From: JAJISG01 sp964347345
GTDB lineage: Archaea > Thermoplasmatota > Thermoplasmata > RBG-16-68-12 > JAJISG01
Reading direction: 5' to 3'
DNA length: 14,514 nt
Assembly: GCA_964347345.1 (NCBI GenBank)
Contig: CAYFYB010000034.1
Location: 1 to 14,514 of the forward strand
Shown here: piece by piece, positions 1-6,360 of the stretch
Layout of the letters: each line of letters opens with the position of its first letter
Position numbering within the stretch: the stretch's first letter is position 1
Notes under the pieces: model-generated
What the model was told of the DNA's origin: nothing
Seen by the model: the letters and a program-made list of their open reading frames with translations, nothing else
The model's database searches: none
Position numbers and translations under genes: made by a program

Positions 1-917
1 TCGCGGACGAAGACGCCCTTCCGCCAGGCCACGACAAGGGCCACGGCTGCTACTGCGGCAGCCACACCAGCCCAGAGCCATGGCGAGTATATGGAGAATG
101 GCAGGGTCAGACCTCCTCCAGGCTCGTCGGGGTCGCCAGGGTCACCTGGATCGCCGGGGTCGCTGGGCGGCTCCGGAGTCCCAGGGGTCAGCTCCGCAAC
201 GGTCCGAAACTCGAACCCGTTGGCGGTGACAGGGTTGCCGGCAAGGTCAGCGCCAGGCGACCCCACTGTGAAGTTGTAGGAGGTGTTGGCCTCCAGGTAG
301 GAGACGTTGACCCAGTAAGAGGCGGTGCCGTTCTGGGTCAGCTCCCATGTAGACGCACCCCCTATGAAAGCAGCGCCGTTCTCGAGAGATGCTTCGTCCA
401 TTTCCTCGCTAAACGTGAGTTCGAAGGAGAGGCGGGTGGTGGGCATCAGGGTCGTGTTATTCCAGAGGCCGTAGGTCCCGTTCCCCGAGGCGTCGAAGAG
501 GACCTGGAGGGACTCCAGCCGGGGTTCCTTGTCGTTGTCCACGACAAAGGTGACGTTCACGGGAGCCGAGGTCTCGCCTCCCTTGTCGGCAACAGTCACC
601 ATGGCCTTCCTCTCTCCGTCCGGGACCGTGGTGCTGTCCCAGCTCGTCTCCCACGTGGCGTTGGCCTGGTTCCCAGGAATGTTGACCGTCAGGACCGGCC
701 CGCCATCGATGGCAAGCTGCACGTCCTTCAGCCTCCCTCCTGGGTCGTGGGCCGTTCCGTTGAATGCAACGAGGCCCTCAACGATATCTCCCGGACCGGG
801 GGAGGTCACGATGACGCTGAGGACCTGAGCCCCCGCAGGGGCTGCAAGGAGAGCGAGAATCATAGGCACAACAGCGGTTACAGCGAGCAGCGCACGCAGC
901 GAACCATTTCCAGACAT
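1..917 (-). CDS. Secreted Ig-domain surface protein with C-terminal membrane anchor (3' end outside window)
   Basis: Open for 305 codons from ATG at 917 to the window edge, so the last residues are missing. Residues 1-30 form a signal peptide (hydrophobic run, then APAGAQ). Residues about 32-127 look like a bacterial-type Ig domain. Residues about 131-241 resemble an SbsA/Big_5 Ig-like domain, with the typical FSEEMD and DLAGNP motifs. A DPG-repeat linker (about 245-269) leads to one hydrophobic segment (about 277-297) followed by WRK, so the protein is probably anchored in the cytoplasmic membrane and faces outward. About ten N-x-S/T sequons suggest N-glycosylation, as in archaeal surface proteins. 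The start is supported by a TATA-like box 30 bases upstream. Its partner or ligand cannot be told. It is the last visible gene of a minus-strand series, 250 bases after the preceding gene. Confidence 0.8.
   Translation of the reverse strand, partial: MSGNGSLRALLAVTAVVPMILALLAAPAGAQVLSVIVTSPGPGDIVEGLVAFNGTAHDPGGRLKDVQLAIDGGPVLTVNIPGNQANATWETSWDSTTVPDGERKAMVTVADKGGETSAPVNVTFVVDNDKEPRLESLQVLFDASGNGTYGLWNNTTLMPTTRLSFELTFSEEMDEASLENGAAFIGGASTWELTQNGTASYWVNVSYLEANTSYNFTVGSPGADLAGNPVTANGFEFRTVAELTPGTPEPPSDPGDPGDPGDPDEPGGGLTLPFSIYSPWLWAGVAAAVAAVALVVAWRKGVFVR
120..161 (-). repeat. 9-bp in-frame repeat coding the DPG linker
   Basis: Four to five degenerate 9-bp units encode residues 253-266 of the surface protein (SDPGDPGDPGDPDEP). 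They form an extended, acidic, proline-rich stalk between the Ig domains and the membrane segment. Such tracts readily change unit number by slippage. Confidence 0.75.
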
Positions 918-944
918 ACACCCCTTGCGGGTTCTCGTGGCCCC

Positions 945-950
945 ATAAAA
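945..950 (-). promoter_or_regulatory. TATA-like box for the Ig-domain surface gene
   Basis: On the minus strand this reads TTTTAT. Its centre is 30 bases upstream of the ATG at 917. With the usual 25-27 base archaeal TATA-to-start distance the transcript would begin within a few bases of the start codon, so it would be leaderless or nearly so. The GGGGTG just before the ATG could be a weak ribosome binding site if the leader is a little longer. Confidence 0.5.
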
Positions 951-1086
951 GCAACGGGGTGGTTTCTCGACCTGATTCTCACCGATGTCATCAAGCCAGA
1001 CTCCGGGCACTCGGAGCGCAACCCGTGGGCGACAATCGTCGTGGTCTCCAGGTCCCGCCTCCCCGGAGGGTGGCGATATTATTGGC

Positions 1087-1112
1087 GGTGGCGGTTCCTT
1101 TGACCGCCCACC
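1087..1112 (-). terminator. Possible hairpin downstream of the CMD-family gene
   Basis: GGTGGCGGT and ACCGCCCACC pair as a 9-bp stem with one bulged C and a 7-base loop, 56-81 bases past the stop codon of the upstream minus-strand gene. On that strand it is followed by AATAATAT rather than a T run, so it could be a terminator, an RNA 3'-end structure, or chance in GC-rich sequence. Confidence 0.25.
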
Positions 1113-1167
1113 ATGCTTCCCTGGTCTCCACGTGGAGGATGTCGCGACGACCCGCCAGGCGGAGTCG

Positions 1168-1482
1168 TCACCTTTTCTCCAGCACGTCCTCCACCCACCT
1201 CAGGCCTTTCATCATGTTCGGGAAGCCTATGGTGGTGAGGGCTAAGAGCGCGACGTGCCTCAGCTCACTTGCGTTGGCGCCCTGCTCCAAAGCCCGTCGC
1301 ACGTGAGAATGGGCGGCACCCTCCATATCTGCTCCAAGCGAGATTCCCAGCTTCACAAGCTCCCTCGTCTTGGCATCCAACGGACCCGCGTTCAGGCAGG
1401 CCTCTCCGAGTTCCTCATACGCCTTGAAGACCTCAGGGTAGTTCGCTTTAAACTCGTCGAAGGCTTTGGGTAACCTAGCCAT
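1168..1482 (-). CDS. Carboxymuconolactone decarboxylase-fold (AhpD-like) protein lacking the CxxC pair
   Basis: A 104-residue protein of the CMD/AhpD family. The family pattern is clear: TRELVKLGISLGAD, then the helix EGAAHSHVRRALEQGA, then SELRHVALLALTTIGFPNMM. Members form all-helical oligomers, and the redox-active ones use C-x2-C-x3-H. Here the histidine is present (His60), but the two cysteine positions are Met53 and Ala56. AhpD-type thiol peroxidase chemistry is therefore unlikely and the actual reaction is unknown. The open frame extends upstream to 1551, but the ATG at 1482 is preceded by GAGGTGA with a 4-base gap, a near-perfect archaeal ribosome binding site, and that decides the start. 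It stands alone between the molybdate transporter (165 bases upstream) and the surface protein. Confidence 0.85.
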   Translation of the reverse strand: MARLPKAFDEFKANYPEVFKAYEELGEACLNAGPLDAKTRELVKLGISLGADMEGAAHSHVRRALEQGANASELRHVALLALTTIGFPNMMKGLRWVEDVLEKR

Positions 1483-1647
1483 ACTTTCACCTCGGTCAGC
1501 GCGACTTGGCTTTCCACGTACGCCAAACCGACAAGCTATCGTGGTCTCCATATCAAACCTTTGCCCGAGAGGAGACTTCCGGGAGGAGCATACCGATGGG
1601 GGTTTGAATCCATGGTCTGCAACCTGCGCGGCCTCCTGAAGAGCCCT

Positions 1648-2796
1648 TCAGATGAATATCCTGCCCCTCCGAAGGAGGTAGTAGGCGGCGGACCCACCCA
1701 CCATGCCGATGACGTAGCCATAGGGGAGGCCAATGATCAGGAAGCCCACCAATAGGGCGACGGTGAGGTCGAGAGGGCTGTCTCTCACCTTGAGCACGAG
1801 CTTTGTGAGGGCGAAGCCTTCGAAGAACAGCAGGGCTCCAAGGATGGGGAAGGGGAAGACCCTGACGGCCTCGAAGATGACGCCGCCAAAGAAGAGGCCC
1901 AGGATGAGGAATATGGAGCCGTAGATAAGGACTGACCCTCCAGTCCTGGCGCCAAACCTGTGATGGCCCGCCAGGCCTCCAGAGCCGTGGCAGACAGGGA
2001 CGCCGCTCAAAAAGGGGGAGGCCACGTTCATGGCGGAGTACGTGAGAGAGATCTTGCGGACGGTCACGTCCTTCCGATTGGGAAAGAGGTCGGTCACCAG
2101 ATAGGAGGTGGCGATGATGGAGTTGGCTATGGAGAGTGGAATCTGAGGTATGGCCAGGACGATGCCGCCCTGGACGATGTCATTGGACCCTGGTATGTGG
2201 AGCTTCGGAAGGGAAAGGCCCACTCCATTAAGGAGGGCTGATGAGTCGATGCCCTGATAGGCGGCAAGGCCGATTCCTGCCGCCACGAGAATCAGAGCAG
2301 GGGGGAACCTTGCGCTCTTTCCGAGGACGAGGACCACAAGGACGCCAGCGAAGGCCACCACCAGCCCGAGGACTCCTTCTCTCTGCATGAAGTCGAAGGC
2401 GACGAGCATGAGGCTTATGCCCAGGCCGAGCTGTATTCCCCGCACGACCCCCGCGGGGATGAGGGCGTAGATCTTGTCGATGGTTCCTGTGAGGCCAAGG
2501 ACTAGCATGGCAGCTCCGACCACCAGGCCGCCGCCGTAGAGGAGTTCCGGAGGGGACCGGGTCGCGATCATGATGGCCGCCATGGCCTTGAGGGGCTGGA
2601 CGGGCATGGGGAGGCCGTATCTCAAGGCGGTAAGAATCTGGAACACCCCGAACATGACGAAGGCGCTGGCAGCGTCCAGACCGTTTATGGCGACCATCCC
2701 GAGGATCAGGGGCAGGTCGGTGCCTATGTCCCCGAAAGCTCCGGCCAGCTCCCGCCGATTGAAAGCTACGCTGCCTCCTCCCACCTTCAAGGCCAC
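1648..2796 (-). CDS. MOT1-type molybdate/sulfate transporter
   Basis: A 382-residue polytopic membrane protein, hydrophobic almost throughout, with about ten predicted transmembrane segments. It carries both signatures of the MFS_MOT1 family: near the N-terminus NRRELAGAFGDIGTDLPL followed by GLPMPVQPLKAMAA, and in the second half PQIPLSIANSI, then SGVPVCHGSGGLAGHHRFG. Characterised relatives in plants and algae take up molybdate with high affinity. Prokaryotic members are often annotated sulfate/molybdate transporters. Its position divergent from a molybdenum-cofactor island favours molybdate (or tungstate). The start is GTG at 2796: an upstream ATG at 2815 is followed at once by TAG, and a TATA-like box lies 30 bases before the GTG. 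The substrate is inferred from family and context. Confidence 0.88.
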   Translation of the reverse strand: MALKVGGGSVAFNRRELAGAFGDIGTDLPLILGMVAINGLDAASAFVMFGVFQILTALRYGLPMPVQPLKAMAAIMIATRSPPELLYGGGLVVGAAMLVLGLTGTIDKIYALIPAGVVRGIQLGLGISLMLVAFDFMQREGVLGLVVAFAGVLVVLVLGKSARFPPALILVAAGIGLAAYQGIDSSALLNGVGLSLPKLHIPGSNDIVQGGIVLAIPQIPLSIANSIIATSYLVTDLFPNRKDVTVRKISLTYSAMNVASPFLSGVPVCHGSGGLAGHHRFGARTGGSVLIYGSIFLILGLFFGGVIFEAVRVFPFPILGALLFFEGFALTKLVLKVRDSPLDLTVALLVGFLIIGLPYGYVIGMVGGSAAYYLLRRGRIFI

Positions 2797-2822
2797 GAGC
2801 GCTGACCTAGAGCATTCTCTGT

Positions 2823-2828
2823 AATAAG
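2823..2828 (-). promoter_or_regulatory. TATA-like box for the molybdate transporter
   Basis: On the minus strand CTCTTATTACAG places a TTATTA core centred about 30 bases upstream of the GTG at 2796, the same spacing as at other genes here. It implies a nearly leaderless transcript and supports the GTG start. CTCT/AGAG flank the core as a short inverted repeat. Confidence 0.4.
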
Positions 2829-2835
2829 AGTGAGG

Positions 2836-3111
2836 TCATCTCGCGAAACGCTCTCTGACCCTTCTCGGTTCTCGCCCCTGCTTCGGCACCGCCGCGGGAA
2901 GCCTGCAACTGGGGCAGTGAACCATCATCACAGGGGAACCGAGCTTGGAGAGCTTGTCCAAAATGAGGGACGGGGCCATGGTGCAACCGCGTCGTATACA
3001 CCTGACGATATCTCCTCTCAAAATCCCAATGGGTTCTCCGAAGAGAAAGCTGATATCCCATCCACCGATGTATTCACGGCGTGGTTCCGTGGCCAAGGTC
3101 TCAGGGCTCAT
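2836..3111 (-). CDS. Doubtful small ORF with a CPxC motif
   Basis: Open from ATG at 3111 (91 codons). A shorter form from ATG at 2979 gives 47 residues. I do not recognise it. The C-terminal half has HCPSC followed by a basic tail (KQGREPRRVRERFAR), like half of a zinc site, and the third codon positions from 2979 on are mostly G/C as in real genes nearby. Against it: no ribosome binding site precedes either ATG, and the long form runs antisense across the likely start of mobA (3089). If real, the short form would sit 40 bases upstream of the transporter on the same strand. It may equally be a non-coding part of the divergent promoter region. Confidence 0.25.
   Translation of the reverse strand: MSPETLATEPRREYIGGWDISFLFGEPIGILRGDIVRCIRRGCTMAPSLILDKLSKLGSPVMMVHCPSCRLPAAVPKQGREPRRVRERFAR
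3052..3057 (+). promoter_or_regulatory. TATA-like box for mobA
   Basis: GATATC preceded by purine-rich AGAGAAAGC (BRE-like), centred 34 bases upstream of the GTG at 3089. It predicts a leader of under ten bases. It is a weak match and is offered mainly because it agrees with the start chosen from the protein family. Confidence 0.3.
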
Positions 3112-3697
3112 ACTGGCAGGTGGGAAAGGAGAGCGGTTTGGTGGTCACAAGGCCCTGGCCAAGTTCGCTGGCGAGCCAATAATCCTGCGGCCCGTTAGAG
3201 TGCTGCGACACCTCACCAGCGAGATCGTGATTGCCCACGGTCGGGGGGAGAATCGAGCCCTCTTGGAGGGCATCGAAAAGGAGGCTATCATGGTCGCGGA
3301 TGAGGAGATGGGACCCTTGGGGGGCCTGCTCTCCGGATCCAGAGCAGCCTCAGGGGAATGGATATTGGTCGCGCCCTGTGACGCTCCCCTAGTTTCAAAG
3401 GAGCTGTACGCTGAGCTTCTCTCGAGTGCCAGAGGACTAGAGGGCTCAGTCCCGAGGCTTGAGGGCCACGACAACCCCACCATCGCTGCCTACCGCAGGA
3501 GCGCGGTGGTGAGAGCTTGCCAAGGAACCCTTGGAGAAGGGATTACAGCAGCCAGGAACATTCTTCCCCGCCTGAGGCTATCTTACTTGGAGAGAGAGGC
3601 GCTGGACAGGATGCCCTATGGCCTGCAGTGTGTGTTCGATGTGGACACCCCAGACGACTTGAGGCGAGCGGAGGAGATCCTCCTGCGGGAGGGGTAA
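3089..3697 (+). CDS. mobA: Molybdenum cofactor guanylyltransferase
   Basis: MobA joins GMP from GTP to Mo-molybdopterin to give the dinucleotide form of the cofactor in the cytoplasm. The predicted protein has 202 residues (E. coli MobA has 194). The nucleotide-binding signature LILAGGKGERFGGHKAL is at residues 7-23. The metal-binding aspartate is in APCDAPLV (Asp98). The C-terminal FDVDTPDDL matches the family NTPEDL motif. The open frame extends back to 2945, but the extra residues resemble nothing in the family, whereas GTG at 3089 gives the expected N-terminus MAKVSGLILAGG. The gene ends 126 bases before moaA and probably has its own promoter. Specificity for GTP rather than CTP (MocA) is inferred from archaeal context, not shown by the sequence. 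Confidence 0.88.
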   Translation: MAKVSGLILAGGKGERFGGHKALAKFAGEPIILRPVRVLRHLTSEIVIAHGRGENRALLEGIEKEAIMVADEEMGPLGGLLSGSRAASGEWILVAPCDAPLVSKELYAELLSSARGLEGSVPRLEGHDNPTIAAYRRSAVVRACQGTLGEGITAARNILPRLRLSYLEREALDRMPYGLQCVFDVDTPDDLRRAEEILLREG

Positions 3698-3760
3698 CAG
3701 GGACAGCCCCGGGCCGAATCCTCCTTTGTACCGAGCATCTGTACCAGTCCTGCCAGGCGA

Positions 3761-3790
3761 ATTACGTAATGTTCGTAACTACACCACGAA
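3761..3790. promoter_or_regulatory. Palindrome and inverted repeat upstream of moaA (candidate operator)
   Basis: ATTACGTAAT (3761-3770) is a perfect 10-bp palindrome. Directly after it, TTCGT (3772-3776) and ACGAA (3786-3790) form a second inverted repeat with a 9-base spacer. CGAA also occurs at 3758-3761. The last half-site overlaps the purine-rich BRE position just before the TATA box. This is a natural place for a repressor or activator of the cofactor operon, perhaps one that senses molybdate or tungstate. The regulator is unknown. Confidence 0.4.
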
Positions 3791-3793
3791 ACC

Positions 3794-3799
3794 CTTATC
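3794..3799 (+). promoter_or_regulatory. TATA-like box for the moa-moe operon
   Basis: CTTATC, preceded by CGAAAC (BRE-like), is centred 27 bases upstream of the moaA GTG at 3824. It predicts that transcription starts at or next to the start codon, so the operon mRNA would be leaderless at moaA. Confidence 0.5.
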
Positions 3800-3823
3800 T
3801 CGCCCCCGACCTTTCCGCCGGAT

Positions 3824-4753
3824 GTGAGGGATCCCTACGGCCGGGAGACCGTGAACCTACGGATCTCCCTCAACCGCAAGTGCAACCTGGGTTGCTTCTT
3901 CTGCCACATGGAGGGTCAGCCCCCCTCCGAGTACGACATGACTGCCGCGGACCTGGAGAGGGTGGTGAGAGCCGCGACACGACTGGGCGTGAGGAAGGTG
4001 AAGCTGAGCGGAGGAGAGCCCACGTTACGGAGGGATATAACGGACATAGTGGCCCGCCTAAGACCCCATCTGCAGGAGCTCTCCATGACCACAAACGGGT
4101 ACCTCATGACGAAGCTCGCCCTCCCCCTCAGGCGGGCGGGCCTTGACAGGGTCAACCTGAGTCTCCATACTTTGAGGAGGTCCACTTACCAGGCGATAAC
4201 GGGCGTCGACATCCTGCCCCAAGTCCTTGAGGGCCTTGAAGCCGCTCTGGCCGCGGGGTACACCCAGGTGAAGGTTAACATGGTCCTCCTGAAGGGGGTC
4301 AACGAGGCGGAGATATGGGACCTAATGGACTTCGCGGCGGAGAAGGGCGCCGTTCTCCAGATAATAGAGCTTCAAGGACCCCTTCACGAGCTTGACGCCC
4401 CCTCCTTCTGGGAGAAGTACGTCTCCGTGGGGCACTTGGAAGAGGAGCTGAGGAGACGCGGGGTGCTGGCAGGCAAGAATGAGCTTCATGATCGCCCCCT
4501 GTTCCGCGTCTCTGCCAACGGCAGCTCTGCGCTGGTGGAGCTGGTGGGCCCCATGTTCAACCCCTCCTTCTGCAACGGCTGCTACCGTATCCGCTTGACG
4601 GCCGACGGCAGGGTGAAGACCTGTCTCTTCGACGAAAGAGCGGAGGTTAACCTGAAGGAGGCCATCGCCAGGGGAGCCACGGACGACGAGCTTGAAGCCC
4701 TGCTCGCCAGGGCCATTCAGTCCCGCGAGCCCTACTGGAGGGAGGAGGCCTGA
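3824..4753 (+). CDS. moaA: GTP 3',8-cyclase (radical SAM)
   Basis: MoaA converts GTP to 3',8-cyclo-7,8-dihydro-GTP, the first step of molybdopterin synthesis, using two 4Fe-4S clusters. In this 309-residue protein the radical-SAM motif is Cys20-x3-Cys24-x2-Cys27, and the SAM-binding GGEP is at 63-66. The C-terminal substrate-side cluster ligands are Cys250-x2-Cys253-x13-Cys267, exactly the family spacing. The start is GTG: an ATG two bases earlier is in another frame and hits a stop at once, and a TATA-like box sits 27 bases upstream. The usual C-terminal Gly-Gly tail known from bacterial MoaA is absent; the protein ends in YWREEA. It is the first gene of a six-gene run, and the next gene starts within or a few bases after its stop. 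Confidence 0.95.
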   Translation: MRDPYGRETVNLRISLNRKCNLGCFFCHMEGQPPSEYDMTAADLERVVRAATRLGVRKVKLSGGEPTLRRDITDIVARLRPHLQELSMTTNGYLMTKLALPLRRAGLDRVNLSLHTLRRSTYQAITGVDILPQVLEGLEAALAAGYTQVKVNMVLLKGVNEAEIWDLMDFAAEKGAVLQIIELQGPLHELDAPSFWEKYVSVGHLEEELRRRGVLAGKNELHDRPLFRVSANGSSALVELVGPMFNPSFCNGCYRIRLTADGRVKTCLFDERAEVNLKEAIARGATDDELEALLARAIQSREPYWREEA

Positions 4754-4761
4754 GGGTCAGC

Positions 4762-4992
4762 GTGAGGCTCTTCGCCTCCCTCCGCGAGGAGGTAGGACAG
4801 GAGGTGGTGGAGCTAGAGGTCCCGGAGCCGTGCTCCGTCGAGTCCCTCCTGAAGGCTTTCACTGGCCGCTATCCCAAGACTGCGAGCCTGGGACCCATTC
4901 TCGTAGCTGTCAACAAGGAGGTCGCCACTGCAGGGGCGGAAGTTCGAGGACAGGACGACGTAGCCCTTTTGCCACCGGTGAGCGGGGGATGA
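4762..4992 (+). CDS. moaD: Molybdopterin synthase sulfur carrier subunit
   Basis: MoaD is the ubiquitin-fold small subunit of molybdopterin synthase. Its C-terminal glycine is activated by an E1-like enzyme and carries the thiocarboxylate sulfur. The protein has 76 residues from GTG at 4762, begins with the family strand RLFASLREEVG and ends in PPVSGG with the essential Gly-Gly. The start is open to question. The reading frame continues upstream through CTG at 4750, giving RVSVRLFASL, which fits MoaD N-termini better. The strong GGAGG at 4737-4741 is 8 bases before that CTG, whereas the last GGAGG (4744-4748) is 13 bases before the GTG. The CTG overlaps the moaA stop codon. No MoeB/E1 gene is in the window. 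Confidence 0.9.
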   Translation: MRLFASLREEVGQEVVELEVPEPCSVESLLKAFTGRYPKTASLGPILVAVNKEVATAGAEVRGQDDVALLPPVSGG

Positions 4993-4993
4993 A

Positions 4994-5413
4994 GTGAGGA
5001 GGATTGTTGAGGACTTCGACCTTGATGCCGTCCTCGAGGAGCTCACCTACCCTGAGGAGGGAGCCCTCGTGTTCTTCTTGGGGTCTGTTCGCAACTCCGC
5101 TACGGGAAAGCCTGTGAGGGCCCTCCGGTACGAGGTCTACAGGGATATGGCGGAGGACCACATCCGGCGGATCGAGGAAGAGGTGAGGGCGAAGATGGCG
5201 GTGCAGCGGGTCCTTGTACTCCACAGGGTTGGGGAGCTGGCGCCAGGGGAGAAGACCGTCCTCGTGGCTGCGGTGGCCCGCCATCGACATGAGGCCTTCG
5301 AGGCCTGCCGTCTTGCCTTGGAGAGGGTTAAAGCCGAGGCCCCCATATGGAAGAAGGAGATATACGAAGACGGGGAGGCCTGGGTGAGGCACTCTACCGA
5401 ATCGGAGCCTTGA
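4994..5413 (+). CDS. moaE: Molybdopterin synthase catalytic subunit
   Basis: MoaE is the large subunit of molybdopterin synthase. It uses two MoaD thiocarboxylates to turn cyclic pyranopterin monophosphate into molybdopterin. It is 139 residues long, the usual length. Family motifs are FFLGSVRN (Arg33), LRYEVYRDMA, LHRVGEL, ARHRHEAF and APIWKKE. The two active-site lysines of E. coli (119 and 126) correspond to Lys113 and Lys120, with the same spacing of seven. The GTG start follows the moaD stop by one base, and GGGGGATGA just upstream serves as ribosome binding site within the end of moaD, so the two subunits are probably translationally coupled. Confidence 0.95.
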   Translation: MRRIVEDFDLDAVLEELTYPEEGALVFFLGSVRNSATGKPVRALRYEVYRDMAEDHIRRIEEEVRAKMAVQRVLVLHRVGELAPGEKTVLVAAVARHRHEAFEACRLALERVKAEAPIWKKEIYEDGEAWVRHSTESEP

Positions 5414-5423
5414 GGCGATTTCC

Positions 5424-5867
5424 ATGGCCGAGATGGTGGACGTTGGGGGGAAGAACATCGTCTTCAGGTCGGCCACGGCTTCTGGCACCATAGCGCTCCA
5501 GCGGGATACGATCGCCGCCATCGCCGCCGGGAAGGTGGAGAAGGGGGACGTGGTGCAGGCGGCGACCCTGGCCACCATTCAGGGGGCCAAGAGGGCTTGG
5601 GAGCTCATTCCCCTCTGCCATCCCCTCCGCCTGGACTCCGTCAAGCCCCGGGTTCACCTTGGGAAGGAGGAGGTGCGCATCAGCTGCACCGTCACGGCCA
5701 GGGAGAGGACAGGAGTGGAGATGGAGGCTCTCATGGCCGTCAGCCTCGGCCTGCTGACGGTCTGGGACATGGTGAAGGGTCTGGAGAAGGATCCTGCTGG
5801 GCAATACCCCCACACAAGGATTTCGGAGATAAGGGTGGAGGAGAAGAGGGTGGAGCATGGGGGTTGA
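5424..5867 (+). CDS. moaC: Cyclic pyranopterin monophosphate synthase
   Basis: MoaC rearranges the MoaA product into cyclic pyranopterin monophosphate. The protein has 147 residues, slightly shorter than the roughly 160 of E. coli. Motifs in order: MVDVGGK (4-10), IPLCHPL with His66 (62-68), TGVEMEAL with Glu99 and Glu101 (96-103), and VWDMVKGLEKD with Asp115 and Lys118. These cover the conserved active-site pocket. The ATG at 5424 lies 10 bases after the moaE stop, with GAGGCGA in the gap as ribosome binding site. The last 11 bases overlap the start of moaB. Confidence 0.95.
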   Translation: MAEMVDVGGKNIVFRSATASGTIALQRDTIAAIAAGKVEKGDVVQAATLATIQGAKRAWELIPLCHPLRLDSVKPRVHLGKEEVRISCTVTARERTGVEMEALMAVSLGLLTVWDMVKGLEKDPAGQYPHTRISEIRVEEKRVEHGG

Positions 5868-6360
5868 GGAGCACCGGAGGCATGGGCCCAAGACCGTGGG
5901 TTTCGCGGTCATCACCGTCAGCGACAGCCGCACTCCGGAGGAAGACGCCACCGGTCAACTGGTCCGTGAAGCCCTGGCTGGGGCGGGGCATCGGGAGGCC
6001 TTCTATGCGGTCGTGAAGGATGATGTGGAGAGGGTTCGCGAAGCCATGAGCAAGGCCCTCGATGCCGAGAGCGTGGACGTCGTCCTTCTCAACGGAGGGA
6101 CCGGCATCTCGAGCAGGGACGTGACCGTCGAGGCCCTGGAGCCGTATCTGGAGAAGACGATGCCTGGCTTCGGGGAACTCTTCCGGGCCCTCAGCTTCAG
6201 GGACATCGGTCCTGCAGCTATGCTGAGCAGGGCCCTCGCTGGCGTCTCCAGGGGCAGGCTGGTAATCGCCCTTCCGGGTTCTACCGCCGCCGTCCGCCTC
6301 GCCGTGGAGAAGCTGATCATCCCCGAGCTCGGACACCTGGTATGGGAGGTGCGGAAGTGA
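5857..6360 (+). CDS. moaB: Molybdopterin adenylyltransferase (MoaB/Mog type)
   Basis: A 167-residue MoCF_biosynth-domain protein. It binds molybdopterin and, in archaea, is known to adenylylate it before metal insertion by MoeA. It shows the family motifs FAVITVSDSR (16-25), NGGTGISSRDVT (79-90, with the catalytic-type aspartate 88) and LPGSTAAV (139-146). The ATG lies inside the last codons of moaC (11-base overlap). The stop codon overlaps the GTG of moeA, so translation of the three genes is probably coupled. The symbol follows archaeal usage; mog would describe the same reaction. Confidence 0.92.
   Translation: MGVEEHRRHGPKTVGFAVITVSDSRTPEEDATGQLVREALAGAGHREAFYAVVKDDVERVREAMSKALDAESVDVVLLNGGTGISSRDVTVEALEPYLEKTMPGFGELFRALSFRDIGPAAMLSRALAGVSRGRLVIALPGSTAAVRLAVEKLIIPELGHLVWEVRK

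Noticed and set aside
120..161. Short tandem repeat as a CRISPR-like or collagen-like element
   Set aside because: The 9-bp units have no spacers and are in frame with a surface-protein stalk, so a DPG linker is the simple explanation.
2945..3088. N-terminal extension of mobA
   Set aside because: The extra 48 residues are unlike MobA, lack hydrophobic or domain features, and the GTG at 3089 gives the family N-terminus directly.
3698..3823. Molybdenum-cofactor riboswitch before moaA
   Set aside because: The stretch is short, the predicted transcript is leaderless, and I see no conserved Moco-RNA stems; a DNA operator explains the palindromes better.
3517..4146. Plus-strand open frame of 209 codons across the mobA end and moaA start
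   Set aside because: It overlaps two well-supported genes in another frame, is low-complexity and Pro/Gly/Arg-rich as expected for an out-of-frame reading of GC-rich DNA, and matches no family.
4910..5578. Minus-strand open frame of 222 codons antisense to moaD, moaE and moaC
   Set aside because: All three sense genes are certain from active-site motifs; the antisense product looks like a mirror of them and has no recognisable domain.
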